Source: Leptidea sinapis (Eukaryota > Arthropoda > Insecta > Lepidoptera > Pieridae). Taken from it: a stretch of DNA of 64,000 bases. Shown here one piece after another: positions 34,216 to 46,900 of this stretch. The notes below the pieces were generated by a model. That model was not told where the DNA came from, did not search any database, and saw only the letters and a list, made by a program, of their open reading frames with translations. Numbering within the stretch: the first letter of the stretch is position 1; every line of letters starts with the position of its first letter. The stretch is taken from positions 12,881,501-12,945,500 of the forward strand of contig NC_066265.1 in assembly GCF_905404315.1 (NCBI RefSeq). Direction: 5' to 3'. The position numbers and the translations under genes are program-made.

Positions 34216-35767
34216 GGTTATATCACCGCAAAAACCACCAATTATTAATTTAGGCTGGCAGTTCTTACCATAATGTCCTCTATATTGTTGGAAAAGGCAA
34301 CAGGTTTAGACTTTTTAAGATTAAATTACTGACCGGCACAAAAGATGCACAGCCTGTTAAATAAAATAATAAATTTTTGTTTTTTGTGTTAATAAAGTTC
34401 AGGCATTTAATATCTTTGTGTTGACTTTATATATTATATTACACACTAACTAGTCAGAATTAAATCTCAGATTATATAAAATGTATAGACATTTTAATAA
34501 AAAGCCTTGTTTGTTCATGTAATATTTTTATTGAGTATCTTAACTAAACTTAAGGCGCTGCGTTACCTGCAGGTCTGAACGGACCATAAGAACCGATGTC
34601 AACACTTAGTCCGAAGTGACCGCAGGGCAACGCCAAAACTTATAAAAACATTAAATGAATTAAGAACATAATATGTGAGCATTATTTACAATACAGTAGA
34701 CATGTGATGGAGCAGTGAAATGTTACTATTATCTTACATCTACATCCAGTATTTACAGTGGTTTATTATCGTAAACATTCCTAACACAAAAACTATTATA
34801 AAAGAATTCACAATATAATTATGCAGTTTCCCAAACTAATATAATTTTTAGCTAGCCGTTTTTATAAGACACCGCGTGTAATTCTGTTTTTTTTTTCGAT
34901 AGAGGGGCCATCACAAATTAGCCAATGACAATGAGTATGCTAACGACGTTGATACACTCTAAGAAAAAGCGATTCACTCGATTGTATGAAACGCGCAGTC
35001 ATTGATAGATTGACAGATGACGGCTACAATCTTGTAAAAAAAAACGGAGATAGCCGAAATCCACTACGTTTAAAGCAACTGTTCATTTTCAAACTTAGCC
35101 GAATTATACTTCGTCGCCAATCGCCATACTGTAATTACTACCATTTCAAACTTATGTGAAAACGTCTGCACGTTTCATACTAAAATAAATTTCAATTTTT
35201 AGACAGACCCGCCTCTTATTACGTAGTATTTACATCCTCTTTGCTTTCAGTTTACGATTATCATGAGTTTTTATTTGACCGTAAAGCAAACGAAAACTAA
35301 ATATTTGACATCTGTCAACGTCACTAAGTCGATTGGTTCGACGTTTGTAAAATGTGAGTACAGGCAAAAAGGCGCACGTTTATAAAATGATTCTTATGCT
35401 ATTTAGGATGGCCACTCCTGTCTCAAATATGATTTATTATTTTGGAATCTTATTTAACACCATAAAATGTAAGTAAATTTATTTATAAAATATCAATGAG
35501 GCTCAATGAGAGAGATCTTTACAAAAACGAGCCTCATATTGCATTGAACAATACTGATTAGGCTAAGTTAAAACATTAGATAAACTATCTTAGAAATATA
35601 GTTTTAGTAAAAAAATGTAGATTCACCAAAAAATCACTCGCTTATAAAAAACAACATTTAACACATTTATTTGTTCATATTACATTTATTTTTTAATTAA
35701 TATTATATTCTTACGTCATCTCACATCACATAAAGCCGTTCCAACAAGACCCTTGCCGATTTTTCTT

Positions 35768-35822
35768 ACAAATTTCTCTTAAAATATTTATTATGTAACA
35801 AATTATTTTAAGAGAAATTTGT
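35768..35822. repeat. Perfect 19-bp hairpin
   Basis: ACAAATTTCTCTTAAAATA (35768-35786) pairs perfectly with TATTTTAAGAGAAATTTGT (35804-35822) across a 17-base loop. It may be a tiny MITE or foldback remnant. Confidence 0.6.
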
Positions 35823-37248
35823 TGACAGCATAAGTATAATGCAATATTTATAGAAAATAAAGACATATGACAAGAAAATCTATGTCATTTTTTGTGTGAA
35901 AAACAAAAGATATTTATGTCAAACAGCTCTATAGCTGCCGTTGCAATACTGTTTGTGATTTATGAGCCTTCTCTATCGCACTTACGGGTATGTTAAGAAT
36001 CTTAGTAATGTCTGTCGATCTACAGTTTTGCGTAACAACATAAAGCGCGCTATTTACCTGTTCATTACAATTACATAAACTTGCGAATAAATTTATAGTA
36101 AATTTAACAACAAATAACATAGGTAGTCAAAAATACTACCACAGTATATACTTACAATGTTTGACATATTAATACGTATAACAGTACCTTTGCATGAAGA
36201 ATCATATAATTAAAATACATCTTTTTCGAACTGAAGTATTTATGACCCCTATCTAAAAATAGACTTTTGAAATGTAACGTATAATATATAATATTTATAA
36301 AGCAAGGGCGATGGAAAATAATGGAAATATATATAGCCGTTTAGGAGGGGAATTTTATTTGTTTCATTTTAATCTCATCTTTTCAGCCAAGATTTCAAGG
36401 TCTCGCTAATTAAAAAAATGAAAAGAATCAATGGAAACACGCAGAATGTGAACTGATAAGGGAAATTTTCTATAAAATATGTTTATTATTAGTAAAAGGA
36501 TACTTAATTAAAGATAATATAGTAAATAATTTAGGTAATTTCTCAAAAACATTTACGGCCTCACAAATAAAGTTGGCATAAAGTTATACCTGAGAATAAA
36601 TGATGAATACGCAAAATGTTGACATTGACATGACATATATCGCTGACAATACTGTCAATAAAATGATTATTCTGAAGTTTTCCAAATGTCAGGCAGCCTT
36701 GTAAATAAACGCGGGAAACGTTATATGTCAGAGTAATCCAATCATAAGCAAAATGTTATGTAAGTATTTGGAAACATTATGCATTTTCTTGGTTTATTCT
36801 TTGGTACTTATAACTTTAGGCTTTTTTTGTAAGTTAATTTGTAAGGCCGGTTTTGTATAATTAATAGTAATAAAGTTAATACTTTTGCACACCACAGTAT
36901 AAAATAACCATTAGTATTAGTTTAAATTACTCAAACAACAACAATACAAAATATTTTTAGTGTTATTATGTTAATCAAACAGGTTATTTCGTGAGTAGCG
37001 ATCGAGTTTTGTTATAACATTGTAATCGATATGTTATAGCATCAATATACATATATTAGCCCCGCATGATGGCGTGGCTACGGGCGGCCATCTTGGTGAC
37101 GTCCATTTTACAAATTCAGGCATACATTTTACAAATCCCCAATCAAAAGAACCGTTTGCATAGTAACAAGTTCCCGCTGACGTCTGCTAACGTTAATGTA
37201 AAATGATTTAATGAGTGTGTAGTGTTGGGGTGCCGCTAAAACACTAAC

Positions 37249-37388
37249 CCCCTTATTCATAATGGTCCGCTAACTTTAAACAGCCGCTTAGGAGTGTTTT
37301 TTCTCATTCTGATTTAGGTCAATAGATAGATGAAGACAGAGTGAGAATTAGCAATGCTTTAAGTTAGAAGACTATTATGAATAAGGGG
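37249..37388. mobile_element. MITE with CCCCTTATTCATAAT ends
   Basis: CCCCTTATTCATAATGGTC at the left end pairs with GACTATTATGAATAAGGGG at the right end (one mismatch). About 140 bp, non-coding; a TAA lies outside the left end. Confidence 0.55.
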
Positions 37389-39878
37389 ATAAATATCATC
37401 GGCATGATTGCATCTAGCGTCAGTTCAACGCAACTGCGCTTTTCTTTTACTCACCCTACAATTTAAACAAAATTTAAATTAGCTTTTCAAATCATGAAAT
37501 ATCGAGTAGTAAAAATTAACTATAGTGGGTCAAAGAGTATTTTTAATTGTATTTTGATCATACCAAGCGGCAGTGATGAGGTTAGGACGAATGGAGGCGA
37601 ACTCCCGAAAGAAGAATAAAAAATATAAACACATACTAGGAGCAAACTCCTCGAACGAAAATGAAATGAAACGTATGCTAGGTTTTTGTTGATGTACTGC
37701 AAACTTTACGATTTGAACTGTCTGAATAAATGAACGAAATGATAAAAGTAGAATTTTTATTTGGTAGAAATAAGGTCAAACAGCGTGTTTGGTTATTTGC
37801 TACGTTAATAAATTAAATTTGTTTTCTAAAACGTTACAAATATTTAAATCTGAATTCACACATTCCGTGAATTCTTTGCTTCCCGAACCGTCAAGGCATG
37901 TGATCTGAATTCGCTCCGCAACAACAGCTGTACAACTAAAATTGAATTACATGTACCTACATACTATTGCTAACAGTCAAGAAATCATGAATATAATGAT
38001 GGTGTTGGCGAGATGGTTCGGCCATTAAGAAAGAATGTGATCTACCAGAGTTGAAAAATTTTCTCTTTTTCTACATATATATCACATCAATATCTCGAAA
38101 AAGAAGTTGCATATAAGCAACTGAATGAGGCCAGATCATTGTATTTCAGTCCGTGACCGAAATTGTTCTTTTTATCTATATACCAAATATATACCTACTA
38201 TAAAAATCACTCCATCTGTGTAAGACGTAACTGGATTAAGAAATGGGCTTTAAGATATCTCCTGGTCAGTCAAAAATATATGGACTGATCGATTTAAGTC
38301 TTCTGCCCTCCTATCACGCGTCTATATCACAGTTTTCCAAGCTGTCACAAAACCAGTAATCAGACATGAACAAGCCGACGTAACTCCTTGAGAAGCTACC
38401 GAACCATTTTAAATTTAACGGGACATATTCTAAATGGCTCAATAATATTGATCATAGGTAAATATTTAAATTAATATGATTAATTAACAACATAATCGAA
38501 CATTTACCTATATTTATAAAAGTATTAAACGTCACAAAAACACGACCTCTAAAACATCAAGATTTTAAATCTATTCATTTTCATCACATAAAATAAAAAT
38601 TTGCGTAAAGTCTATTAAGAAATCTTTAGGAGTATTTTAAGGTGTCACTTTTGCACTACAATAAGGAAAATTAAAGGCAGCAAGAGTATAGTATCAAATA
38701 GTAATGTAAAAAGGTAAAAAATAAAATTGGAGTACTAAATTACGATAAGATTCAGTCCACAAAAAATAATACCGAGCGGATTAGCTTGCTATCTGCTACT
38801 AGGAGTAACGTTTCTCGGCAGTCTCAAGCGATTGCTATCCATTTTAATTTAACCCTGATTGGGGCTCTTCTATCGCCATGCTCTTCTAAGTGTTCCATGT
38901 CTATTAAGCATCTAACACATTTGAATAGATGCCCTTAAGAATATCTAGTCGGTTTGTATGTCATAAAAATTAAGCGGCTAAAACAAGGATTCGAATAAAA
39001 AAAAAACAAACACAAAATTGTATTCTCAAATATAACTAGTAATAAAATCTTAAGGTGTATTATTTTTATTATATTTTTTTTTTGTAAATATAAACAGTTG
39101 CTTTGATGTTGCTGTTATGAGTTTAACATGTATAGCCCTATACTAACTTTTAGTTCGTTCTGACGTTGCTGCGAATAGCTGCCAATAAAAATACAGTCTT
39201 GGAGGGGCGAATGCGGAAGGCGGGAGAGATGCGACATGTCTGGGTATTTCTGTAATTGCACAAACAGAGCGAACTAGAAGTTTTGAATCCGTCTCTCCTA
39301 TTTTGATGCGGTTTTTTTTTGCTGGTGCATGGAGGTGATTCTCAGATATAAAAAATAATTGTTTCTTTTTATGGAATAGAAGGGCAAATGAGCCCATATT
39401 ATGTGGAAATTCATAACTTTGAAACTAAGAGAGGATGCGATTTGTGAGAAATGATAAACCCCACAGAGTTGTGTATTTTTTTCTCATCTAAACAAGTTTG
39501 GTCGTATTACCTACTCTATGAAATGCAGAAATTATTTGCCAGATTATAGTTTTAGTTATACAACAATTTAGTCGAAATTCCCCTTTCTTATTTATACAAC
39601 TGTCTGGTTGAACATGAAAAATTTTAGGACACCTTTGTGGCGTTGAGGAGCGTTGTAATGAGCCAATCTTATATACAATAGACAGGAAGAGTTCCTTTAT
39701 GTGTTGCTTAATTCTGGAGAGATCCGGGATTATGATCACCATAAAAATTAATTTTTATCGGTACTGAACCATTTATAATTTCAGCTCAATCAATTGAGGA
39801 CAATTTAAACTTCAGTTGCAAGATTTAACCCACACTACGAATTATTTATTTATTTATTTTAATTAGCACAGTAACAGC

Positions 39879-40147
39879 TTTTTTTATGAAAATAAGGAAC
39901 GAGACGAGCAGGACGTTCAGTTGATGGTAATTGATACGCCCTGCCCATTACAATGCAGTGCCGCTCAGGATTCTTGAAAAACCCCAAAAATTCTGAACGG
40001 CACTACAACTGCGCTCGTCACCTTGAGACAAAAGATGTTAAGTCTCATTTGCCCAGTTTCACTAGATACGGCGCCCTACAGACCGAAACACAGTAATGCT
40101 TACACATTACTGCTTCACGGCAGAAATAGGCGCCGTTGTGGTACCCA
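39879..40147 (-). repeat. SINE-like repeat, near full length
   Basis: Well-conserved member of the ~310-bp family: GACGAGCAGGACGTTCAGTT, CCATTACAATGCAGTGCCGC, CTTCACGGCAGAAATAGGCG. The T-run at the low-coordinate end marks the tail, so minus orientation. Confidence 0.8.
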
Positions 40148-40173
40148 AAGCTTTTAATTTACTGAAAAACACC

Positions 40174-40232
40174 AACATCACCTATCTCTTATATCTTTCA
40201 GCATTTACTGCTGGACAGAGATAGGTGATGTT
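40174..40232. repeat. 15-bp inverted repeat
   Basis: AACATCACCTATCTC and GAGATAGGTGATGTT face each other across 29 bases, directly after the SINE end. Confidence 0.45.
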
Positions 40233-40985
40233 TTTCCACTGGGATGTTGTTAGTACGAGAAGAGAGAGAGAGAACGCTCATTTTATAATACATTTTAGCG
40301 ACCCTTATACGTAGTTCAATTACAATTGGATATCTTTGATTTCACTCGTATTTCTACACATTTTACTTAATGTCTAAAAAATTATAAAAATTCGCAAACT
40401 GAGTATAATACAATTGACAGTGAAACATATTTGACGTTACAAACTGCTTTATAATTTTATAGTTAAAAAACAAAGAAATTCTTGATGTTATGGGTTTGTT
40501 ATGTTATTAACTCACAAAAATTGATTCATTTTAAATATTCTTGCTAATAATTACTCTCTGTTAGATACTTTCATCAATACAATCATTAAAAATGGCGGTA
40601 GTCGGTTAAATTTTCAAATAACTTTAAAGCAGCCTAAATTTAAAAAAAAAATTGAACTATTCAGCGCGGCGCTGTGCTGAACATTTAAATTATTTAAATA
40701 ATTAATTTGATAGCTGAAATTTGAAAAGATACTAAACATAGACAATATGGCGGCAAAGTAGTTATCACTGCCACACTAAGTTCTATTATATCATCAACAT
40801 ATCTATATTAACATATGGGGATCGGGCCACAAACACAAGATCGTATTTGGAATAAGGTGGAACATACGATATTCATTCTATTGTGATTGTCTATGACAAA
40901 ACATTACCACTATCATCAACGAAAATGGTATAATGCAAATCAATTTTTTACCGAGCAATGTTTCACACACGGCGACTCAATCTGA

Positions 40986-43900
40986 TCAAACGTCGAAGTC
41001 AGTCGTTTTCCCGGTTGGAGCAATGAACGGTTCACTCCACATTCTTCTTAAGTCTCCCTATAAACAAAGATTTAATAAAATTATATAGGAATCTATAGGG
41101 GTTAGATTTAAGTATACGTTTGCGCGAAATTGATGTTATAAATATACATTATAAAGGCTTTATGACAACCCTTAAGGCCGACAACGCTCCTGTAACTCCT
41201 CTGGTATTGCAAGAGAATGTGGGCGGCGGTGAACACTTAACATCCGTACACTCGTTTGTTTCCATAGAAAGAAATAAAAATCAAAAGTGAATAAACATGG
41301 TTTTTCATTTGAGGAAAAATCGATGTTACGGTAAACATTACTGTGTTGTGGCCTGAAGGGCGCCGTAGCTAGTGAAAGTACTGGGCAAATGAGACTTAAC
41401 ATATTATGTCTCAAGGAGACGAGCGCAATTGTTAGAATTTTTGGGATTTTCAAGAATCCTAAGCGGCATTGCATTGTAATGGGTAGGACGTAACAATTAC
41501 CATCAGCTGAACGTCCTGCTCGTCTCGTCCCTTATTTTCATAAAAAAAATGGATAAAATACACTTTACCTCACATACAAACGACACCATTAACGAGTACG
41601 AAATGGCAGTTACATACTTTAACCCCTTAAGCTTTATCAAACGACCTAAAGCGTGGCGAAGCGTTTTCATTTTGTTATGTATAGTATCGTTTGTAGCAAA
41701 GGCGAGGCGTGAGCGAGATAGTTGTATTTTTTTTATGGAATAGGAGGACAAACGAGCGTACGGGTCAACTGTTATTAAGTGATCACCGCCGCCCACAGTC
41801 TCTTGCAACACCAGAGGAATAACAGGAGCGTTGCCGGCCTTTAAGAAAGGTGTACGCGCTTTTTTTGAAGGTACCCATGTCGTATCGTCCCAGAAACACT
41901 GCACAAGGAAGTTCATTCGTTCATTGTATTAGCTGGCTTTGTATGCACTACGTCAAACAGAGAGGGCGTGCGAGACGGTTGTGTTTATTTACAAAAGTTG
42001 GACACGAGAGGCGTCCCGCAACGCTTCGCTTTCGGATTGCTGTGTCTACTTTGTAGTTTGACGTCTCTGCTTCGGTTCGCATTCTCAACGCATTCACTTC
42101 AGTGCGGTTCCGTTCCGAACCACAATCATGTCAAAATTGAGTTAAAAACACAAAACTGGTCACGTGATTCATATTAAAGTGACTGAAAAAAAATGGCAGC
42201 CCTACTGTCTCTCTTTAAATGACATCATGACTTAGTAGCCCAACCCACATGTACGCAATACACTAATATCTATTAAACTTTAAACACGAATTTCTTAAAA
42301 TGTGATGTTTGTGGCTTGGAACGATTTCAGGAACTACGTCCATTTGACAATACCGTATACAAGACTCCATTTTTTTTTATTTAAAAAGGCTCTATCTTTT
42401 TCGAACGTATGGAAAAAAAAAGTAAGTATGCAGGCAACGCTTATAAATATTCCCCTAGGATTATTTGAGTTTGTGTCATCTATTGCCCTCATTACCTTAA
42501 CATACGCCATGGTGAGCAGTGGCAGCAGCGTGAAGGGCACCAGGTATAGAAGCGCGGGCTGCGCCGCCTTGAACACCTCGGCGGAAACCGTGGCCGTCAG
42601 GAGCCCCAGGAAGTAGCCCAACAGCGAGCAGTGGAAGTACGTCAGCCGGGATCCCTGGAGTACAAGACTTGTAAGTGGAGTGTTGTAGATTTTTTTATGA
42701 AAATAAGCGACGAGACGAGCAGGACGTACAGCTGATGGTAATTACAATACAGTGCCGCTCAGGATTCTTGAAAAACCCCAAAAATTCTGAGTGGCACTAC
42801 AATTGCGCTCGTCACCTAGAGACATAAGATGTTAAGTCTCATTTGTCGAGTAATTTCACTAGCTACGGCGCCCTTCACACTGAAACAAAATATTTTTTTT
42901 ATATATAAGAGGGGACAAACGGGATGGGGAGAGGTGAGGCAACCGCCCATGGACATCCGCAACAACAGGTGTGTCAAGAAATGTGTTGCCGGCCTTCAAG
43001 GCGGGGAGTATGCTTTTTTCTTGAAGATCCCTAAGTCGTATCTTATTGTGGAATGCCAGACGTCTACGTGATGCGGATGCTACTTTGCACGTAATGTCCG
43101 GTGATCGAATTCGGCCGCTGGAATCAACCCGAACACTGAGCACTCCCCGTGATAAATGCGGTAGAAGATGCAGAACGAACCAACATCTCTACGCAATGCC
43201 AAAGAATCAAGCCGATCGGAGATGACTTGATCGTCGATGATTCGAGCCGCTCTTCGTTGTATGCGGTCAAATGGAAGAAGCTGGTCCTGGGGAGCACCCA
43301 CCCAGAGGTGAGAACAGTACTCTATGTGAGGCCGAATTTGCTTTTAGTGAAGTAATGTCTCGCCTTACTCTGAGTACACCAAGATTTTTAGAGGCCAGTT
43401 TGGCCTTCTCTTTCAAGTGACTACGGAACTGAAGTCGCTCGATATATCGCCGCCAAATATGCCAATACAGGCTGTGGCAGTTAGAGGAGTGATCTCGAAT
43501 CGAGGGGACGTATCAAAGGGAGACTTTTTAGTGGTGGACGCACAAACTTGTGTCTTCTTGGGGTTGAATTGGACTAAATTTTGTCGGCCCCATTTCGAGA
43601 CTTTGCAAAGCATAGTCTCGATTTCAGACACAAGTTTGTTCCGGTTCTCGTGGACGCTATCCCGGAACATGTTGGCACGGCCGGTGTAGGAAGCATACCC
43701 TGTGCTGTCTTCTGCATAGCAATGAATACTGCTGATTTGCAGCATATCATTGATATGCAGAAAAAACAGTGTAGGGGATAGCACGCAGCCTAGCGGGACA
43801 CCAGCGTTTATAGGTTTTAAGTCGGAGCATGCACCGTTGATAACAACCTTGATGCTCCGATCGGCCAAAAAGCTAGCGACCAATTTGCACAACTTCTCGG

Positions 43901-46900
43901 GAAGCCCATAGGATGGCAGTTTCGCTATAAGTGCTTTACGGCACACCCGATCCTGTCCAACTCACTCATGTTATGGGTGAGGTATGCAAGAAGATCACCA
44001 GCTGAGCGATCTTGACGGAAACCGTACTAGCAGTCGCTGATCAGCTGGTGCTCCTCTACGTATCCCAAGAGCTGGCGGTTGATGATCGACTCCATTACTT
44101 TGGAGAAAATGGAGGTAATGGCAATGGGGCGGTAGTTGACGGCTCCGAGCGTACACCTTTCTTAGGGATCGGGTGCACTAAAGCCGCCTTCCATAATTTC
44201 AGCACTACGCCTGATGAGTAGGAGAGCCGAAAAAGACGGTTAAGGACCGGCGCCAGTTCCGGAGCACATGTCCGCAGCACGATCTGGGTAATGCCAGCGG
44301 GCCGCTCGATTTCTGAATGTCCAAGGTCAGAAGCGCCTTAAGCACGGCGCAATGCCGGATTTTTACCTCCGGCATGTATGACTCGCACCGCAGAATATGC
44401 TTGGTTGTCGAGAGTCGAGTTGGACGCAAAGAGGGAGCCCAGGAGATCAGCTTTCTCTTTCGCGTCATGGACCAGCAATACATCGTCCTGTGCAGTGGCG
44501 GAATGGCTGGCTGGCAGAAGTTTCCTTGGACAGCATTGGCGAGAGACCAGAACGCACGAGTTCCCGAGGGAAGGCGTGCAAGTCTCTCGCCAATTCTGCC
44601 AATGTGCTTCGAATTCAAACATAGTTTACAATTCTTCACCCCAAAACACAGTAAAGTTTACAGATTACTGCTTCACGGCAGAAATAGGCGCCGTTGTGGT
44701 ACCCATGATCTGCTGGTATCCTATAATACACTTGAGATAGGGACAGGCCGCCATCCTCATGACTTACAGACACACTAAAACCATCAATCAAAAGTAATTT
44801 AAAAACCTATGCGTAAAGACCTCACACAGATGTTAATATGACAAGATTCAGTCACTATACGAATTCGCGGGCGTTATAATAAAATAATTTAAATTAAAAT
44901 AGATAAAAATATTTTTTTTTGTGGAAATAACTCACTCAACGTGGCAAATTAAAACCAATAGTAAACTTATGAATGGCAATCTTCCACAGTAAGGTTTTGA
45001 AAATATGTAACTTCCTTTAACTGCTAAATACGCTAAGAATTTATATTGTGGTTTCATTTTAGTTCAAGTTTTTATTCGTTAATACTATTACACGTCATAC
45101 ACACTTAACATAATAATACAACTTACTTATAAATACATTATATGAGTAGAACGGGCGCTCAATGAGCTACCTTTTAAGTTTATATTAGGAAGTGTTAAAA
45201 TTTGACACGCCTGTGATATAGTCCGGGAGTTTATTATAAACCCGAGGGCTCATAGCGTGTATTGTGCGGGAAGCTTTTTCCAGACTATGTGGGACTGCAT
45301 TTAGGCGATTTGCGTTTTAGTTCTATCAATGTCTCAGTACTATGTGTATTGTGTACACACGTCACAAATCTTCTTCTTAGTCGGACACTCTTGTCAGAGT
45401 GGTCGTGGTTGCGCTGACGAGGTACATGGTGGGGTGTTCGGTGGGTCAATATCCTTTCTGAGGGTAGATCTCCTGGCGATGTGCTTCCATTTCTGACGGT
45501 TAGAGGCGTTGCGAGTACACTGGACCATGGTGGACTCAGTAGCCTTTGCGATGGCGTCTATCCAGCGGGTTGGCGATCGACCGCGTGCTCTCTTGCCTTC
45601 CACCTGGCCCTGAACTGCCAGTCTCTCCATCAAGTTCTCATTTCTAGAGACGTGACCAAAGAACTTTAGTATTCTTAGTTGCACAATTGACGATAGTCTG
45701 TCTTTAATACGAAGCTCTTTGACGATGGATACATTGGTGTGAAATGTCGTCCACGGGATCTTTAGGAGGCGTCTCCAGCACCACATCTCTAATGCATCGA
45801 TTTTACGGCGGTCCTGCTAAAGATTGGAAACACAAGGCATTTCATCAATCTGACTTTAGTCTTCTTGGTAATCCTCCTGTCCCTCCAAATCTTTCCCAGT
45901 TGTTCCACTGCAGACCTGGTGATGGCGCACCGTCGTCTGATCTCGTCGCCACATCCTCCAGTACTTGATATAGTAGAACCAAGATAAATAAATAAATAAG
46001 GTCACAAATAGTAAACGGTAATAGGATGTAACATACCATGGACCTAGGGCCGGGCACCTGTCCCATTTGGCAGACGAGGGTGGCCTTCTTGTAGGCGTCA
46101 TAGCGAAGCACGAAACACAGCAGTAGTCCAGGCATCACGATGTCACCAAGACCTGTTCATCATATACACACAATTAATACTTGTATAGTTATTACTTTTA
46201 GTTTATTTCTTTATATTATTAGTTAGATTTTAGTAATCAGCTTGTTGTCACTTGTATATCTTTATTTTCTGTTAATTCTACCATTCCCCCCACGAGACAG
46301 GCAACGCCTAGTGTGGGGGTCAGTATAAAATGTTAATATAGCTGTTAATGTAATTCTTGATAGCACAATATCTGCAATCGGAAGGGACAATCACTCACGC
46401 ACTTCTAACAAGCCACAATCTGAACAACGAGCTAAACTTGCATTGAAGGATCACTTCAGTCCGAGAAATCAACGAGACTGCTTCACTTTTGGCTGAATTT
46501 GAAGTGGCTGGAAGAATACAGCCACCATTTTAGGCACAATGAAATGAGTGCGGAAAATAAAGCCATAAACCTATTACCCCACTTAACTATCCTTTTGTGG
46601 GTTGTGTCCTGCGGCAAGATTTGCAAGGCTAAATTTTTTTTTTAATGAAAATACGGGACGAGATGAGCAGGACGTTCAGCTGATGGTAATTGATACGCCC
46701 TGCCCATTACAATGCAGTGCCGCTCAGGATTCTTGAATTCTTGAGACATAAGATGTTAAGTCTCACTAGCTATAATATAATAAGGTATGTAAAAGTGAAG
46801 AGTTTATAGACCCATGCTTTAAATCCTCTTTAAAGATAATAATAATAATATTGACACACTTTTACACAAATTATTAATAATTCACACTCAATATCCTAAT

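Larger units (their letters stand above)
34216..40985. other. Long intergenic stretch with small repeats only
   Basis: 6.8 kb with no supported gene. It includes a perfect hairpin (35768-35822), a MITE (37249-37388), a SINE-like repeat (39879-40147) and a small hairpin (40174-40232). The last part is the SPPL3 3' UTR side. ORFs such as 39143-39397 (minus) have no recognisable protein. Confidence 0.45.
41058..42495. other. SPPL3 last intron
   Basis: Contains two tail fragments of the CR1-like LINE family (41165-41275 plus, 41728-41918 minus) and a SINE-like repeat (41331-41548 plus). The rest has no supported feature. Confidence 0.5.
42655..46036. other. SPPL3 intron with nested LINE-in-SINE and an RTE remnant
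   Basis: The SINE is at 42690-44725, split by a LINE (about 42890-44632). An RTE-type remnant is at 45390-45975. The part 44880-45380 resembles a degraded retroelement but I cannot place it. Confidence 0.55.

Noticed and set aside
39143..39397. Minus-strand ORF of 84 codons
   Set aside because: No recognisable domain and low-complexity N-terminal part; probably repeat-derived or chance.
41503..41916. Minus-strand ORF of 137 codons
   Set aside because: It spans a CR1-like LINE tail and unrelated intron DNA, so it is a chance joining of a repeat frame with flanking sequence.
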